64,000 nucleotides of DNA from Culex pipiens pallens (lineage: Eukaryota > Arthropoda > Insecta > Diptera > Culicidae): NCBI RefSeq assembly GCF_016801865.2, contig NC_068938.1:34021759-34085758 (forward strand), given 5' to 3'. Shown piece by piece: positions 11,001 to 19,768 of this stretch (position 1 is the stretch's first letter; each line of letters opens with the position of its first letter). The position numbers and the translations under genes were made by a program. The notes under the pieces are model-generated. The model was not told the origin of the DNA and did no database searches. It saw only the letters and a list, made by a program, of their open reading frames with translations.

Positions 11001-11324
11001 GCCGAGTATGTCGCCCTCAGCGAGGCCTGCCAGGAAGCGATCTGGTTGCGACTACTGCTGCGAGACTTCGGCGAACAACAACAGACTCCCACGCTGATGA
11101 AGGAGGACAATCAAGGTTGTCTGGCGTTCGTGAAGACGGAGCGGGCCAGCAGGAGATCGAAGCATATCGACACCAGACAGAAATTCGTGCAGGAATTGTG
11201 CGTCACGAAGCAGATTGCGTTGGAGTACCGTCCGACGGACCGGATGGTAGCCGATCTCTTCACCAAGCCCCTGGGACCGTTGAAGCTTGGGCAGTTCTGC
11301 GGAACGCTCGGGCTGCTGGCGTAG
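8088..11324 (+). CDS. Copia Gag-Pol polyprotein, internally deleted
   Basis: The likely start is the ATG at 8088 (context ACAAAATGG), giving 1078 residues; an upstream in-frame ATG at 7980 has a poorer context and no family similarity. Visible parts, counted from 8088: Gag; CCHC zinc knuckle starting at about residue 210 (Cys-Tyr-Gln-Cys ... His ... Cys); aspartic protease Asp-Ser-Gly-Ala at about 269; integrase zinc-binding His/His/Cys/Cys region; start of the integrase core (Leu-Ile-Asp-Asp); a Pro/Ala/Glu-rich linker of imperfect repeats; reverse transcriptase Tyr-Val-Asp-Asp at about 765; RNase H with Asp at about 930 and the Glu-Asp-Asn-Gln region. Family copia polyproteins are usually near 1400 residues. 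Most of the integrase catalytic core and the N-terminal fingers of reverse transcriptase are missing, with the frame kept. The product is expected to lack integrase activity. Confidence 0.9.
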   Translation: MAEKFAIQKLNGRNWQTWNIRIEALLSREDMWSVVTNAIPVGDARKPEWVAQDRKARSTILLLIEDNQFPIVKGSTHAKEVYDKLKAYHLKTTRSFRVSLLKRLCSTNLTERGDLEQHVLELDDLFDRLQEAGMDLASDVRVCMLLRSLPSSFDHLVAALDLQSDKDLTLDTVKSKLSDEYHRRQERDGGGELKVEKAMRSAEQKSEKLCYQCKKPGHLMRNCRLGRRRSVTPAKKEENGRAKAAHIDAKAVAFTAGDPGDERAGWVIDSGASAHMTSDRSIFTSLREFAGGWITLADGKKTQILGEGSVVLFGLDGEEDVVKIEVKEVKFVPGLSTNLISVSKLAHNGLKVFFDDVGCQISDPSGRVEATGDRRGGMYFLCLAEASAGQHTESCQHLWQRRLGHRDLAAAERINNEQLATGMKVRDCGNRFVCECCLEGKSVKAPFSPVTERNSTQILDIVRTDLCGPIQMSTQTVKRYVMHLIDDVSRCTSEAVDRIKVRWTENRTGRKMQINRLEGGNGFDSKELRKCDAKFIELSNRSSQVELPAAGPPAVGETAAVPPAGEEPAVGPPTVGETVAGPPAAERPAAETPAAEEEIELLPCGEKLEEVPEEENEGNETVSDLQDAVPEEEPEDYPAPTGGADGAGGGRPKRYIQLPKHLDEYEVGVASCAVEDPENYKKAMKKPEWRKAMQELAALPGRTALGKEELVCRLRRSIYGLRQSARCWNRKLNEVLTKLGFKAADADPCLYRMQQGGTTVLLLVYVDDLLVGSTREADIDRIFRCLQREFELTNLGSAKHFLGMEVKRDDGCYKVRVKNHVDKLLTKFGMEQAKTTKSPMDPGYLKAEEPSTPFGDQTKYRSLVGGLMYIACTARPDIAVGAAILGRKFSAPNEADWTAAKRVLRYLKATREYYLRLGGESREALVGHSDADWAGDPGNRRSTSGFVFTFGGGAISWASRQQSCVTLSSMEAEYVALSEACQEAIWLRLLLRDFGEQQQTPTLMKEDNQGCLAFVKTERASRRSKHIDTRQKFVQELCVTKQIALEYRPTDRMVADLFTKPLGPLKLGQFCGTLGLLA

Positions 11325-11340
11325 GCGTTGCTGTTGTCCA

Positions 11341-11351
11341 TCGAGGAGGAG
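11341..11351 (+). other. Polypurine tract
   Basis: The purine run GAGGAGGAG lies immediately 5' of the 3' LTR, where plus-strand DNA synthesis would prime. Confidence 0.7.
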
Positions 11352-11590
11352 TGTGGAAATCTGCGCTGTCCACATCATGTCTGCGCACATCCTAGGCCCT
11401 TCTGGCAACCACGAAGACGACGACGACGAGCTCTCCTTCTTTGACGACTCGTCGATCGTCCTCAGAACCAGTTTAGCGATCACCACGATCAGACGCGTTT
11501 TTACGAGCAATAAATGTTAGTTAGTCTTAACTGTACATTCTCGCGTTTTCATTCTCACTTCCGACTTCTGCTTTCCTCTGGTCGCCGATA
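11352..11590 (+). repeat. 3' LTR of the copia-type element
   Basis: 239 bp, one mismatch to the 5' LTR, followed by target duplication AGACA (11591-11595). On the minus strand the host frame enters it and stops at 11527. Confidence 0.95.
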
Positions 11591-11674
11591 AGACACAGTA
11601 TGGCTAGACTAAGTGTGACTAGTTTAAGCTTCATTTTGAGTTTTGGTTGGGAATCGTTTGGAAAACTGGTCGAG

Positions 11675-11702
11675 TAACTGCATTTGAATGCCACTTTTAT
11701 AT
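11675..11702 (-). promoter_or_regulatory. TATA box and initiator of the interrupted secreted-protein gene
   Basis: On the minus strand ATATAAAAG (about 11702-11694) is followed, at promoter-like spacing, by a CAGTTA initiator-like motif (11680-11675) about 40 bp before the ATG at 11634. The core promoter is intact although the gene body is broken. Confidence 0.6.
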
Positions 11703-11839
11703 GCGACGATTGCACCGGAAATTGCATGACCTTAAAATAGCTGTGCTATCAGTGAAAGTATGCTCATGACCTGCGGTGCTAATTAAATGCTGTAGAAATG
11801 TTCGCTTTTTTAAAGTACTTTCCTTTTAAAGAAGTATTA

Positions 11840-13491
11840 GAGCAATTTCATCTCAAATCAGGATTTTTTCTGGAACTTTTGTACCCGACCCTCTCCGATT
11901 TCAATGAAACTTTGTAGACATGTTATCCTAGGCCTATATAAGTTATTTTTGTGTATATGGAGCCAATTGTACTCGAAAAATGACATTTGAGAAGGGCGTA
12001 AGTTATTTAGATATTTTTGTATTCTTTAATTTAAAAATGACTGTATCTCGAAGCCGTTGCATCGTACCAAAAAGTGGTCAAAGACAAACTTGTAGGAAAT
12101 TGGACGGGCTTTCTGGAAAAAAATAAACTGAAAGAAAAATACACGCCTCTTCCATCGGATTTTTAAATTTTTAGGTTTAAAAGTTAAATTTTAAGGTGAA
12201 GTCACGATTTTTTTTCGTTCAAAATTTTTGAGGAAATAGCCTAAAATGTTACAAAAAGACTCACGAAAAATGCATGATGGTACGTCTCTCCTAAAAAAAT
12301 ACAAAAATCATTTACTAAAACTGTTTTTTTGAATAGTTGTCTAAACGTCAAAATTTTCAAAAACCGATAGTGGGAATCGATTCTTCAGACAATTTTACAT
12401 AAAAGTCTCCATATTGACCATTATCCTAAGTCCAACCCTTGCGAAATTACAGCGGTTTTAAAAATAAAAATGTTGAAAAAACAGCTTTTTTGGTGGTTTT
12501 TGGTATTTTCTATATGACAGACTTGATTTTTCAGTCTCGAAAATATTTTTACCGGAAAGCTCGTCCAATTTCCCATAAGTTTGCCTTTGACAGCTTTTCT
12601 ATTGGATTTATGGGCTTACAGATATAAGCTTAATTACATTGCTCATAACTGAAAACAGAATATTTTTTTCAGTGTGGTAGAAATCTGGATAGTAAATCAT
12701 CTTACGTAAATATTAAAACGAGTCAAATTGAAAAGCTGTCAGAGGGAAACTTATGGGAAATTGGACGAGCTTTCTGGTAAAAATATTTTCGAGACTGAAA
12801 AATCAAGTCTGTCATATAGAAAATGCCAAAAACCACCAAAAAGCAGTTTTTTCAACATTTTCATTTCTAAAACCGCTGTAACTTCGCTAGGGTTGGACTT
12901 AGGACAATGGTCAATATGGAGACTTTTATGTAAAATTGTCTGAAGAATCGATTCCCACTATCGGTTTTTGAAAATTTTGACGTTTAGACAACTTTTCAAA
13001 AAAAAAAAACAGTTTTAGTAAATGATTTTTGTATTTTTTTAGGAGAGACATACCATCCTGCATTCTTCATGAGTCTTTTTGTAACATTTTAGGCTATTTC
13101 CTCAAAAATTCTGAACGAAAAAAAATCGTGACATCAACTTCAAATTTAACCTTAAAACTTAAAAATTTAAAAATCTCATAGAATTGGCGTGCATTTTTCT
13201 TTCAGTGTATTTTTTTCAAAAAGCTCGTCTAATTTCCTACAAGTTTGTCTTTGACCACTTTTTGATACGATGCAACGGCTCCGAGATACAGCAATATTTA
13301 AATTACAAAATACAAAAATATTGAAAACTCTTACGCCCTTCTCAACTGTCATTTTCGAGTACAATTCGCTCCATATACACAAAAATGTCTTATATAGGCC
13401 TAGGATAACATGTCTACAAAGTTTCATTGAAATCAGAGAGGGTCGGGTACAAAAGTACCAGAAAAATTCCTGATTTGAGATGGAATTGCTC
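11840..13491. mobile_element. Long palindromic (foldback) element, copy E1
   Basis: 1.65 kb whose two halves are imperfect reverse complements over almost the whole length, meeting near 12660. The ends are GAGCAATTTC and GGAATTGCTC. Recognisable words are mirrored, for example GTAGACATGTTATCCTAGGC near the left end and its complement near 13405. Related copies lie at 33580-34568 and 36485-39803. No real reading frame; it is probably a non-autonomous DNA element with very long inverted repeats. Confidence 0.75.
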
Positions 13492-13773
13492 ATTAGTAAA
13501 AAGGTTTTTTTTATCATTCCAGCTCAAATGGTTTTTTTTCTAATATGGTATTAGATCATCGTTCGTTCAACTAGCGATGTCAATATCATGATTCGAATTG
13601 ATAAAACTTCAACAGCAGATAAACAATGTTTTTCCCAAGGTGATCATATCGGCTTCCGAAAAGTGGTCCCATAACTTTATTTATGACCACCAAGATAAGA
13701 GATTACCGAAACAAAGAGTTCATAGCTATTCTACCACCTGCAATCGTCGCAGTTGTCCAGTACCTTAGTCAAA
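13492..13773 (+). promoter_or_regulatory. Upstream region of the protease homolog, with a GATA motif
   Basis: AGATAAG occurs at 13693-13699, about 75 bp before the start codon. A CAGTTG initiator-like motif lies near 13750, resembling the one at the 16713-17589 gene. No convincing TATA box. GATA factors control many mosquito gut protease genes, so a gut role is plausible. Confidence 0.4.
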
Positions 13774-14577
13774 ATGAAGACGGTAACTTTGCTCCTGGCG
13801 TTAACCTGCGTGGCCTTGGCCGCCCCTGGCCAACATCCGGAATCGCGCATCGTCGGCGGAATCAACGCCCTGCCGAACGAATTTCCCTCGATAGTGTCGG
13901 TCCGGCGGGTCATCCTAACCGTCACGACCCACGTGTGCGGTGGATCCATTCTGAACAACTTCTGGATCATGACGGCGGCCCAATGCATTACGCAATCCCC
14001 CGCCGGAGCCAACTTTGTCATCTGGGCTGGATCGCACAATCTCAACCTAAATGAAGACACGCGCCAGGTCATAAGCGTTCAGCGCAGCGTGGTCCATCCG
14101 GACTACCTGGGCGGAGTCAACCCGAGCGATATCGCGGTAATGCGGCTGCAGAATCCGCTGACCTTCACGCCGGCTATTCAACCGGTCAACCTTCCCGAAG
14201 ACAACGTTGAGCCACGTCTGGGAGCGGCAACCCTCGCCGGATGGGGCAGCATTTCCGGTGCGAATAACGTTTCCCCCACCGTGCTGCAGAAGGCCGTCGT
14301 TCCCATTCTCGACTTTGACACGTGCGAGGAGGCCAACGGCGGTCCCGGAGCGTCTCCGTTCGGGCCGACCAACATCTGCACTGGCCCGCTGACGGGAGGT
14401 ATCTCCGCCTGTTTCGGCGACGGCGGTGGTCCGCTGTACATCATTGAGAACGGCGTTCAAACGCAGGTCGGAATTTCGTCGTGGATTTGGACGCCCTGCG
14501 GGTCGTTTGGAAGACCGTCGGTCTACGTTGGCATCTCGCACTATCTGGCCTGGGTGAGGGAGCAGTTGGCTAGTTGA
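13774..14577 (+). CDS. Serine protease homolog, catalytically dead (His to Gln, Ser to Gly)
   Basis: An S1-family protein of 267 residues in one exon. The start is the ATG at 13774 (CAAAATGA context); the frame is open upstream to 13753 but without an ATG. Signal peptide residues 1 to about 17, then a short propeptide and Arg-Ile-Val-Gly-Gly (25-29). The conserved His box reads Thr-Ala-Ala-Gln-Cys (Gln70 instead of His), Asp119 is kept, and the Ser box reads Gly-Asp-Gly-Gly-Gly-Pro (Gly217 instead of Ser). The usual Ser-Trp-Gly of the substrate cleft reads Ser-Trp-Ile. It should not be proteolytic; serine protease homologs often act as binding partners or cofactors. It is clearly related over its full length to the active gene at 16713-17589, but lacks the intron found there. 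AATAAA at 14652. Confidence 0.9.
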   Translation: MKTVTLLLALTCVALAAPGQHPESRIVGGINALPNEFPSIVSVRRVILTVTTHVCGGSILNNFWIMTAAQCITQSPAGANFVIWAGSHNLNLNEDTRQVISVQRSVVHPDYLGGVNPSDIAVMRLQNPLTFTPAIQPVNLPEDNVEPRLGAATLAGWGSISGANNVSPTVLQKAVVPILDFDTCEEANGGPGASPFGPTNICTGPLTGGISACFGDGGGPLYIIENGVQTQVGISSWIWTPCGSFGRPSVYVGISHYLAWVREQLAS

Positions 14578-14651
14578 GGCGATTTTTAAAAGTAAAATAG
14601 TTGTTTCTGATGCATTTAAAATTTAACAAAAGCAAAAAACAAGTATGTTTT

Positions 14652-14657
14652 AATAAA
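14652..14657 (+). terminator. Polyadenylation signal
   Basis: AATAAA 75 bp after the stop codon of the protease homolog. Confidence 0.6.
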
Positions 14658-14991
14658 GTTTTTACTACTTAAAAAAGGATAACTTAATAAGTTGCTTGAT
14701 TCCTCGTATTTAAAGCTTCAACATGACGAATTCGAACATTTCCTAACCTATTCAACTTCAAATATTACGATCAGTTCCTTACTGAACTCGGTTGTAAACG
14801 ACCGTTGATTCAATGATTGGTGAAATTAGTGGTGGGTCTGGAGCAGGCTTATGTCAAAACCCTCTATCTTATCAAAAATGATTATCTACTGTAATGTAAT
14901 CTCATATCGATAAGTCCTTTTCATAGCTCTACTGATCAGTTGGCACGCGATCAAATAAAACTAAACTCCTTTTAATTAATTAACATTCTAC
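14658..14991. other. 3' flank, no feature seen
   Basis: Ordinary AT-rich non-coding DNA. Confidence 0.4.
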
Positions 14992-15196
14992 AGCAGTTGT
15001 TCGGTAACTGGGCGTTGTTTAACTGGGCGGCTTTTTAAATGGGCGCTCGATAACACCAGAGTAACTTTTATTCTTATATTTCATCTGGAAAATATTATGC
15101 ATCGGTGGTCCCCTCGTTATTTTTTGTTCAGCCCAGCTAACGAGCAGCATTCGATGACTGGGCTACGTTCTCAGCCCAGTTACCGAACAACTACTG
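14992..15196. mobile_element. TA-flanked MITE with GTTCGGTAACTGGGC termini
   Basis: 205 bp, starting CAGCAGTTGTTCGGTAACTG and ending in its near reverse complement, ..GTTACCGAACAACTACTG. TA flanks both sides (14990-14991 and 15197-15198). Further GGGCG and GCCCAG words are repeated inside. No coding capacity; termini and TA target fit a Tc1/mariner or pogo-type non-autonomous element. Confidence 0.75.
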
Positions 15197-15315
15197 TATT
15201 ACAAAAAAATAATAATTCAAAATTGGAACAAATGTGAGTTTTCATCCATTTATACCCCTCCCAAAATGAAAACTAAAAAATATATCCGACTGACTATCTG
15301 TCGAAATTTTTTAAA

Positions 15316-15577
15316 CCAAGATGGCGGCCAAAATGGCGGTGTTATTTAACAGGCAATCAACCTCTCAAATTTGACTAAAATGATGTAGCAAAATTTGGAC
15401 TTCGGTTAATAGAAACACGAACAAATTTTTTTTTTGTATTTTGTATTTTTTTACTTTTAACATCAAATTTGATTATTGCGACCCCATTTTAGTCAAATTT
15501 GAGTGGTTGATTGCCTATTAAATTACCCAAGGCACTTTCTCAATATTTCATCACCGCCATTTTGGCCACCATCTTGG
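15316..15577. repeat. Palindromic repeat with AATGGCGG/CCGCCATT arms
   Basis: The left arm contains CCAAGATGGCGGCCAAAATG and the right arm its complement, with CAAATTTGACTAAAATG mirrored further in. Similar words recur near 26200-26290, 41960-42060 and 49390. Those copies sit next to TTCGGATAATCGA-type termini, and a GATTATCCGAAGT word lies just right of this copy at about 15715. It is therefore the core of a larger inverted-repeat family. Confidence 0.6.
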
Positions 15578-16679
15578 ATTAAAAAATTATACATAATTTT
15601 GAGTAGTTTAGGGGTTATAAAGAAGCTGTAAGCATCAAAAATCAGACAACGAAAACAATGTTTTTTTCGTGTTTCGCAAAACACGAAATTTCGAAATTTC
15701 GCTTATTCGAAGTTTTGATTATCCGAAGTGTAACTTTTCAAAGGCCAAGGGGTTAGTAAGATGGGGTTGAGGTCAGGATTCACTATGGTAGGTGATGCGA
15801 CCATGAGCAATGTGTTATCGGTTGAAATTTTAAAAATCATGGGCTGCGGAAAGATACAACGTTGTTTATTTAAACAAGTTTTTTAATCGAACCCGTGCCA
15901 ACCGAGCAGTAGTGCTATGGGAAGGGCGTAAATTATTGATAACGCTAGCTTATATAAAAAATACTATAGAAAGGACGGTTGTCTCTTTGATAAATTGGTT
16001 AGCTTGATTTATTAATATCAAAACTGGAATACAATATTGATTTTAGCAAATTTGGAAACAATGAAAATGAAAAGGAACAAACATAAGACGCGTATGTGAT
16101 AAAATAATATGTTATTTTGTAACAAAACTATTTCGTCGAATTCGACCGAAGGTGTGCCCTCCGAAGGAAGGACTGATATTGTCATTGCTGGCGAGAAAAC
16201 GGACGGCCAAAGAACACGATTGATCCTGCGAAGCAACTGCGCGGCCCACTATCGGCTTCGCGAACAGCGACACAAAAGAAATGAAAATAAACATGAAAAA
16301 TCAAGACTTCACGTCGTCTTCAACCACGCGTCTCCACTTCTCGCACATAACTGATAAAAATCAATTTCAATTAGCACAAATGCATAATAAAACTTGAGTA
16401 CCAATAAGCATCGTAACAAATTTTGTTTTAAATGAAAAATATTTTTTACCTTTAAAAATTAGGCAGCAGAAATGACAAAATAAATTCAAGAAATTTAAAT
16501 TTAGGCTTTTATAATACGTGTATAGAATCTGTCTATCTGGTATTATTAAACGAATTCCCAGATATATTCATTTTTTAAAGAGTGATAACTGTGGTCGTGT
16601 TTCAAGCTTTTTGGGATGTTGACAGTCAATTTCTCAATAAAATGTTTAAGACACCGTTTTTCAATATGAACCAGTTAAA
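15578..16679. other. Intergenic DNA, no gene seen
   Basis: About 1.1 kb. A CCGAGCAGTAGTGCTATGGG word near 15900 matches repeats at 27.5-27.7 kb. Short open frames around 16018-16354 show no family features. Confidence 0.4.
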
Positions 16680-16685
16680 TTTATT
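16680..16685 (-). terminator. Polyadenylation signal
   Basis: AATAAA on the minus strand, 28 bp past the stop codon of the chymotrypsin-like gene. Confidence 0.65.
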
Positions 16686-16712
16686 GCATGAAACTAAATG
16701 TATCTTAAACGC

Positions 16713-17589
16713 TTAGTCGATGTTTGAATCGATCCATTGACGGTACGCTCCAACACCAACGTAGACCGACGGGCGGCCAACGGAACCGCACGGCATCCAT
16801 CCCCAGGACACGATACCGACCTGGGTCTGCACTCCGTTTTCAATGACGTACAGCGGGCCGCCAGAATCTCCAGAGCAAGCGGACACTCCTCCGGTCAGCG
16901 GGCCAGTGCAAACGTTGGTCTCTCCCAGCGGGGAGTTTCCGGGGCCGCCATTGGCCTGCTCGCAGGTTGCATAGTCGATGATGGGCTTGATGACCTTCTG
17001 CAGGATGGCCGGCATGCTCGGGATGTTGGTGGACGAGGTGCTTCCCCATCCGGCAAGGGTGGCTGGTCCAGGCTGGGGGTTGTATCCCACAGGTGCCAGA
17101 GCGGCAGGCTGGACATAGGTGTTGAACACGAAAGCGCTAACCAGGTGCATAACGGCAACATCACTCGGGTTCACACCACCCAGGTATTCCGGATGGACAA
17201 CGTGGCTATCGATGTTGATGGCCTGGCGGGTAGGCTCGTTGGCGGTGATCTGGTGAGAACCAGCGAACGCAACAAAACGGGCAGTGGCAGGCGATTCCGT
17301 AATGCAGTGAGCAGCCGTCAAGATCCAGCGCGGGGTGATGATGGATCCGCCGCAGATGTGGCTTGACGTGGTCAGGATGATACGCTGCAGGGACACGATG
17401 CTCGGGAACTCGTGCGGAAGGGCATTGATGCCACCGACCACGCGGCCTCCCTTGGCCAGCTCAATGTAGTCCTTGCCTGTAAAAACGCAAATCTTCGTAA
17501 ATCACCCAACAGCCACGTGGCCACTTGAAGTACCCACCAGGAGCAGCCGCCGCCGCAGCGACCAGGAACAACAATCCGAAAAGTTTCAT
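16713..17589 (-). CDS. Chymotrypsin-like serine protease, active triad
   Basis: Two exons: 17538-17589 and 16713-17476. The 61-bp intron (17477-17537, donor GTGGGT, acceptor TTTTTACAG) is phase 1 and separates the signal peptide from the mature part. The product is 271 residues. Signal peptide 1 to about 16 (Ala-rich); activation site Arg29 before Val-Val-Gly-Gly; His74 in Thr-Ala-Ala-His-Cys; Asp123; Ser222 in Gly-Asp-Ser-Gly-Gly-Pro. The residue six before the catalytic Ser is Ser216 (position 189 in chymotrypsin numbering), which favours chymotrypsin-like rather than trypsin-like specificity. It should be a secreted zymogen acting in the gut lumen or extracellularly. It is the active counterpart of the dead homolog at 13774-14577, in opposite orientation. 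TATA box and GATA motifs lie upstream. Confidence 0.93.
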
Positions 17590-17599
17590 GTTTGCAGAT

Positions 17600-17638
17600 C
17601 AACTGTAATCGCAGCCTTGGACGCAACGACCATTTATA
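17600..17638 (-). promoter_or_regulatory. Core promoter of the chymotrypsin-like gene
   Basis: On the minus strand TATAAA (17638-17633) is followed about 30 bp later by ACAGTTG (about 17607-17601), an arthropod initiator-like motif, and then the ATG at 17589. Confidence 0.65.
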
Positions 17639-17797
17639 GGTCCTGTAGGGTTGTAATCGAATTTTGGGTATTTTCGACCGTCCGGTGTTATCGTTTCGGA
17701 CAATTAGTTGATTAGGCTCGCCATCCGATAATCGGCCGCGGGCCGAGTTTTTGGGCTAGGTTTTATTTACGGAGTTTCCTACTGTTTGGCTACCGCA

Positions 17798-17836
17798 CGC
17801 TTATCAAGGTTTGACGTCGTAGAACATTAGATAAGC
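17798..17836. promoter_or_regulatory. Pair of GATA motifs upstream of the chymotrypsin-like gene
   Basis: CTTATCA at 17800-17806 and AGATAAG at 17829-17835, in opposite orientation, about 170-195 bp above the TATA box. This fits GATA-factor control of a gut protease, by inference from motif and gene class. Confidence 0.4.
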
Positions 17837-19475
17837 GATCGGGGGAAAGTTGCATGTCACGGGAAAGACCCAGAAGCTCGTTACAGGTGTTGTCTTTCAT
17901 TCATGAAAATTGTGCATATAAAATAATTGATTGTTTGTATTTGATTTCACAAAAATTTTACTTCGCATTACACTGACCTTCACAAAATGACAAAAATTTC
18001 TGTGCTGGTCGATTTTTTTTACAGAAGCCTAGTTGTACCTAAATGTATACCTAGTTCAGCCCGGTCTAAATATTTTTGAAAAATTCAAAGTGCACATGTT
18101 TCTGGGGACCCCAAAGTTCGTGCTTCCTCTCGAGTTAAGCCTGCGCAGAAATGTTGTTGGTAGGTGTTATCAAATTACAAAAAAAAAAATGTTTTTTTGT
18201 CCAAGTTGTTATCGACAAGTTTTAAAGTAACCCCAAAAATGATAAAAAAAACTTATCTAGAAAAAAATATAAACAACAACAAAAAACATCAAATTTCTTG
18301 TTTAATACATGATTACATCTAGGTTTTCGACAAAAAAAAAAACAGCCGGGAGTGCAAGATTTTTTTTGTGTTTGCTGATTTTCTGAGCTGAAAATATTTT
18401 GCTATGATTTTTTGCTTGAAAAAAAAAATGTGAATTATTTTGACCAAAAAAACTCCCATGCCAAATTTGAGCCAAATCGGAGCACTTTTAATCTGGATGC
18501 TGCTGGTTTGACGTGGAATCGCTGAAGTGTTTCAAGTTTGTGGGTTGTCTATTTAAAACGTGGTTCAAATGTTACTCTTCTCCGTCCATTGCAGGGCTGA
18601 ATGCGATGTATTGAGCTTGAAACCCGTTCGATAGGACAAAAACTTGAGCATCCCAAATGGTTTTATTATTAATTTTTTAGTCTGTTACAACATGTTTTTT
18701 TACTGTGTGGATGATTTAATTCTGATCGAGTTTTAATATAAGTCAATCGAATTCTGCATACTCAAAGGCGAATAAATACAAAAGAGACAAGAGACAAATA
18801 GCCTGATTCAACATTAAAATGTAGTACTTTTTTCACTTCCCTTCGCTAGGAACCCAGTCAGTTGAATTCGAATTCTGAAACGAAATCTAATTAGATTCCG
18901 TTTCATAATTCGAATTGAAATGACTGGGGTGACGGTGATTTTAGCGGATTGCCATGTGATGTGATGATTGTCTAAGTCCAAGTTGCCTAGGAATCGATAA
19001 TTGCGAATAGAACCAATCACCACCATGACAGCCGACCGCTCTCATCTCCACTGCGCACCAGCGACAAGAAAAATGATTTGGAAAACGGGAAGTGTCGATG
19101 CTTCACTTTTTTTAAGAGGACAAGCGAAAATCTCCACGGTGTCCCCAAGTAATTTTGCGCTTGGAGTTGGTCGGTTTTTGCGAAGGTAATAGTTCTTGGA
19201 TACGCTCTAAGCAAGCATTGCGACCATTGGCATAGAAAGTTTAAGGGTTGTAGTTTTGTTCTCAAGTCAAGCAATCGGATGCTGCCTGTCGAGACAAATC
19301 CCGTTTAATTAGTCTGGCTTTTAAGTATTATTCTCAAGGAAAACATCTAATGTTGCTGTCAAGAAAATTTCCGTTTAGTTTCTAAATTATAATTTTACAG
19401 TTCAAGCCTAGACAGCCGGCTGTGGAAAGCTTGAACTAACCGAAAGAGCATTTACCAAGTACAAAACATAAACTA
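17837..19475. other. Intergenic DNA with one short palindrome
   Basis: No gene was recognised. The only structure is the 76-bp palindrome at 18853-18928. Confidence 0.5.
18853..18928. repeat. 76-bp near-perfect palindrome
   Basis: Runs from CCCAGTCA to TGACTGGG with centre TCTAATTAGA at about 18890. Only a few mismatches and essentially no loop. It could be a tiny MITE or a hairpin-forming relic. Confidence 0.7.
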
Positions 19476-19768
19476 CACAGCAAAAAATCCGATGGTAAAA
19501 TCGCATGCAAAAGCATGCACATCACCTTTGTCAAAATAAACACTTAATATTACACACTACATGTACAATTTTTGCAAACACAATAAAAAAGTTGTGGCGC
19601 CTTAGCCCAATCGGCCATCAGACCGATGAAAAACTGTAAGGATAAACGCATACTGATGGGCTACATATTTCAGTGTGTAAAATCACATAAAATTGCATAA
19701 AATAATGCAATATTTATTTTACACCCAGGCCTTTTACACGCAGCTGGATTACTACTTTTTTAGCTGTG
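19476..19768. mobile_element. TA-flanked MITE with CACAGCAAAAAA termini
   Basis: Starts CACAGCAAAAAATCC and ends TTTTTTAGCTGTG, flanked by TA at 19474-19475 and 19769-19770; 293 bp without coding capacity. A relative with the same CACAG...CTGTG ends lies at 44071-44235. Confidence 0.7.

Larger units (their letters stand above)
7704..11590 (+). mobile_element. Ty1/copia LTR retrotransposon, young but internally deleted
   Basis: A complete 3.9-kb insertion: 239-bp LTRs, AGACA target duplications at 7699-7703 and 11591-11595, primer-binding site at 7943, polypurine tract before 11352, and one long open frame. Domain order is Gag, zinc knuckle, protease, integrase remnant, reverse transcriptase, RNase H, which defines the copia group. 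The body is about 1 kb shorter than typical copia elements because parts of integrase and reverse transcriptase are missing, yet the frame is open throughout. Near-identical LTRs point to a recent insertion, so it was probably mobilised by proteins from an intact relative. Confidence 0.95.
7385..11634 (-). pseudogene. Small secreted-protein gene interrupted by a copia retrotransposon
   Basis: The ATG is at 11634. Codons to 11591 encode a hydrophobic stretch, M-K-L-K-L then mostly Leu/Ala/Ile. The frame then meets the 3' LTR of the copia element. The gene resumes on the far side of the element at 7698 in the same frame, completing a signal peptide that ends Leu-Ala-Ala-Pro-Ala, followed by a basic stretch and a Trp/Met-rich region. 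The TSD pentamer (TGTCT on this strand) is present on both sides, so one copy is host sequence. A likely 88-bp intron (7513-7600, donor GTAAGT, acceptor CCCACAG, phase 1) leads to a last exon 7385-7512 with a Gly-rich run and stop at 7385. That gives 89 residues without the insert. Without splicing the frame stops at 7470. With the insert, the host frame runs about 20 codons into the LTR and stops at 11527, so a 35-residue peptide is expected. The protein family was not recognised. Confidence 0.7.

Noticed and set aside
13753..13773. Upstream extension of the protease homolog
   Set aside because: The frame is open but begins with TTG. The ATG at 13774 has a good context and starts the signal peptide directly.
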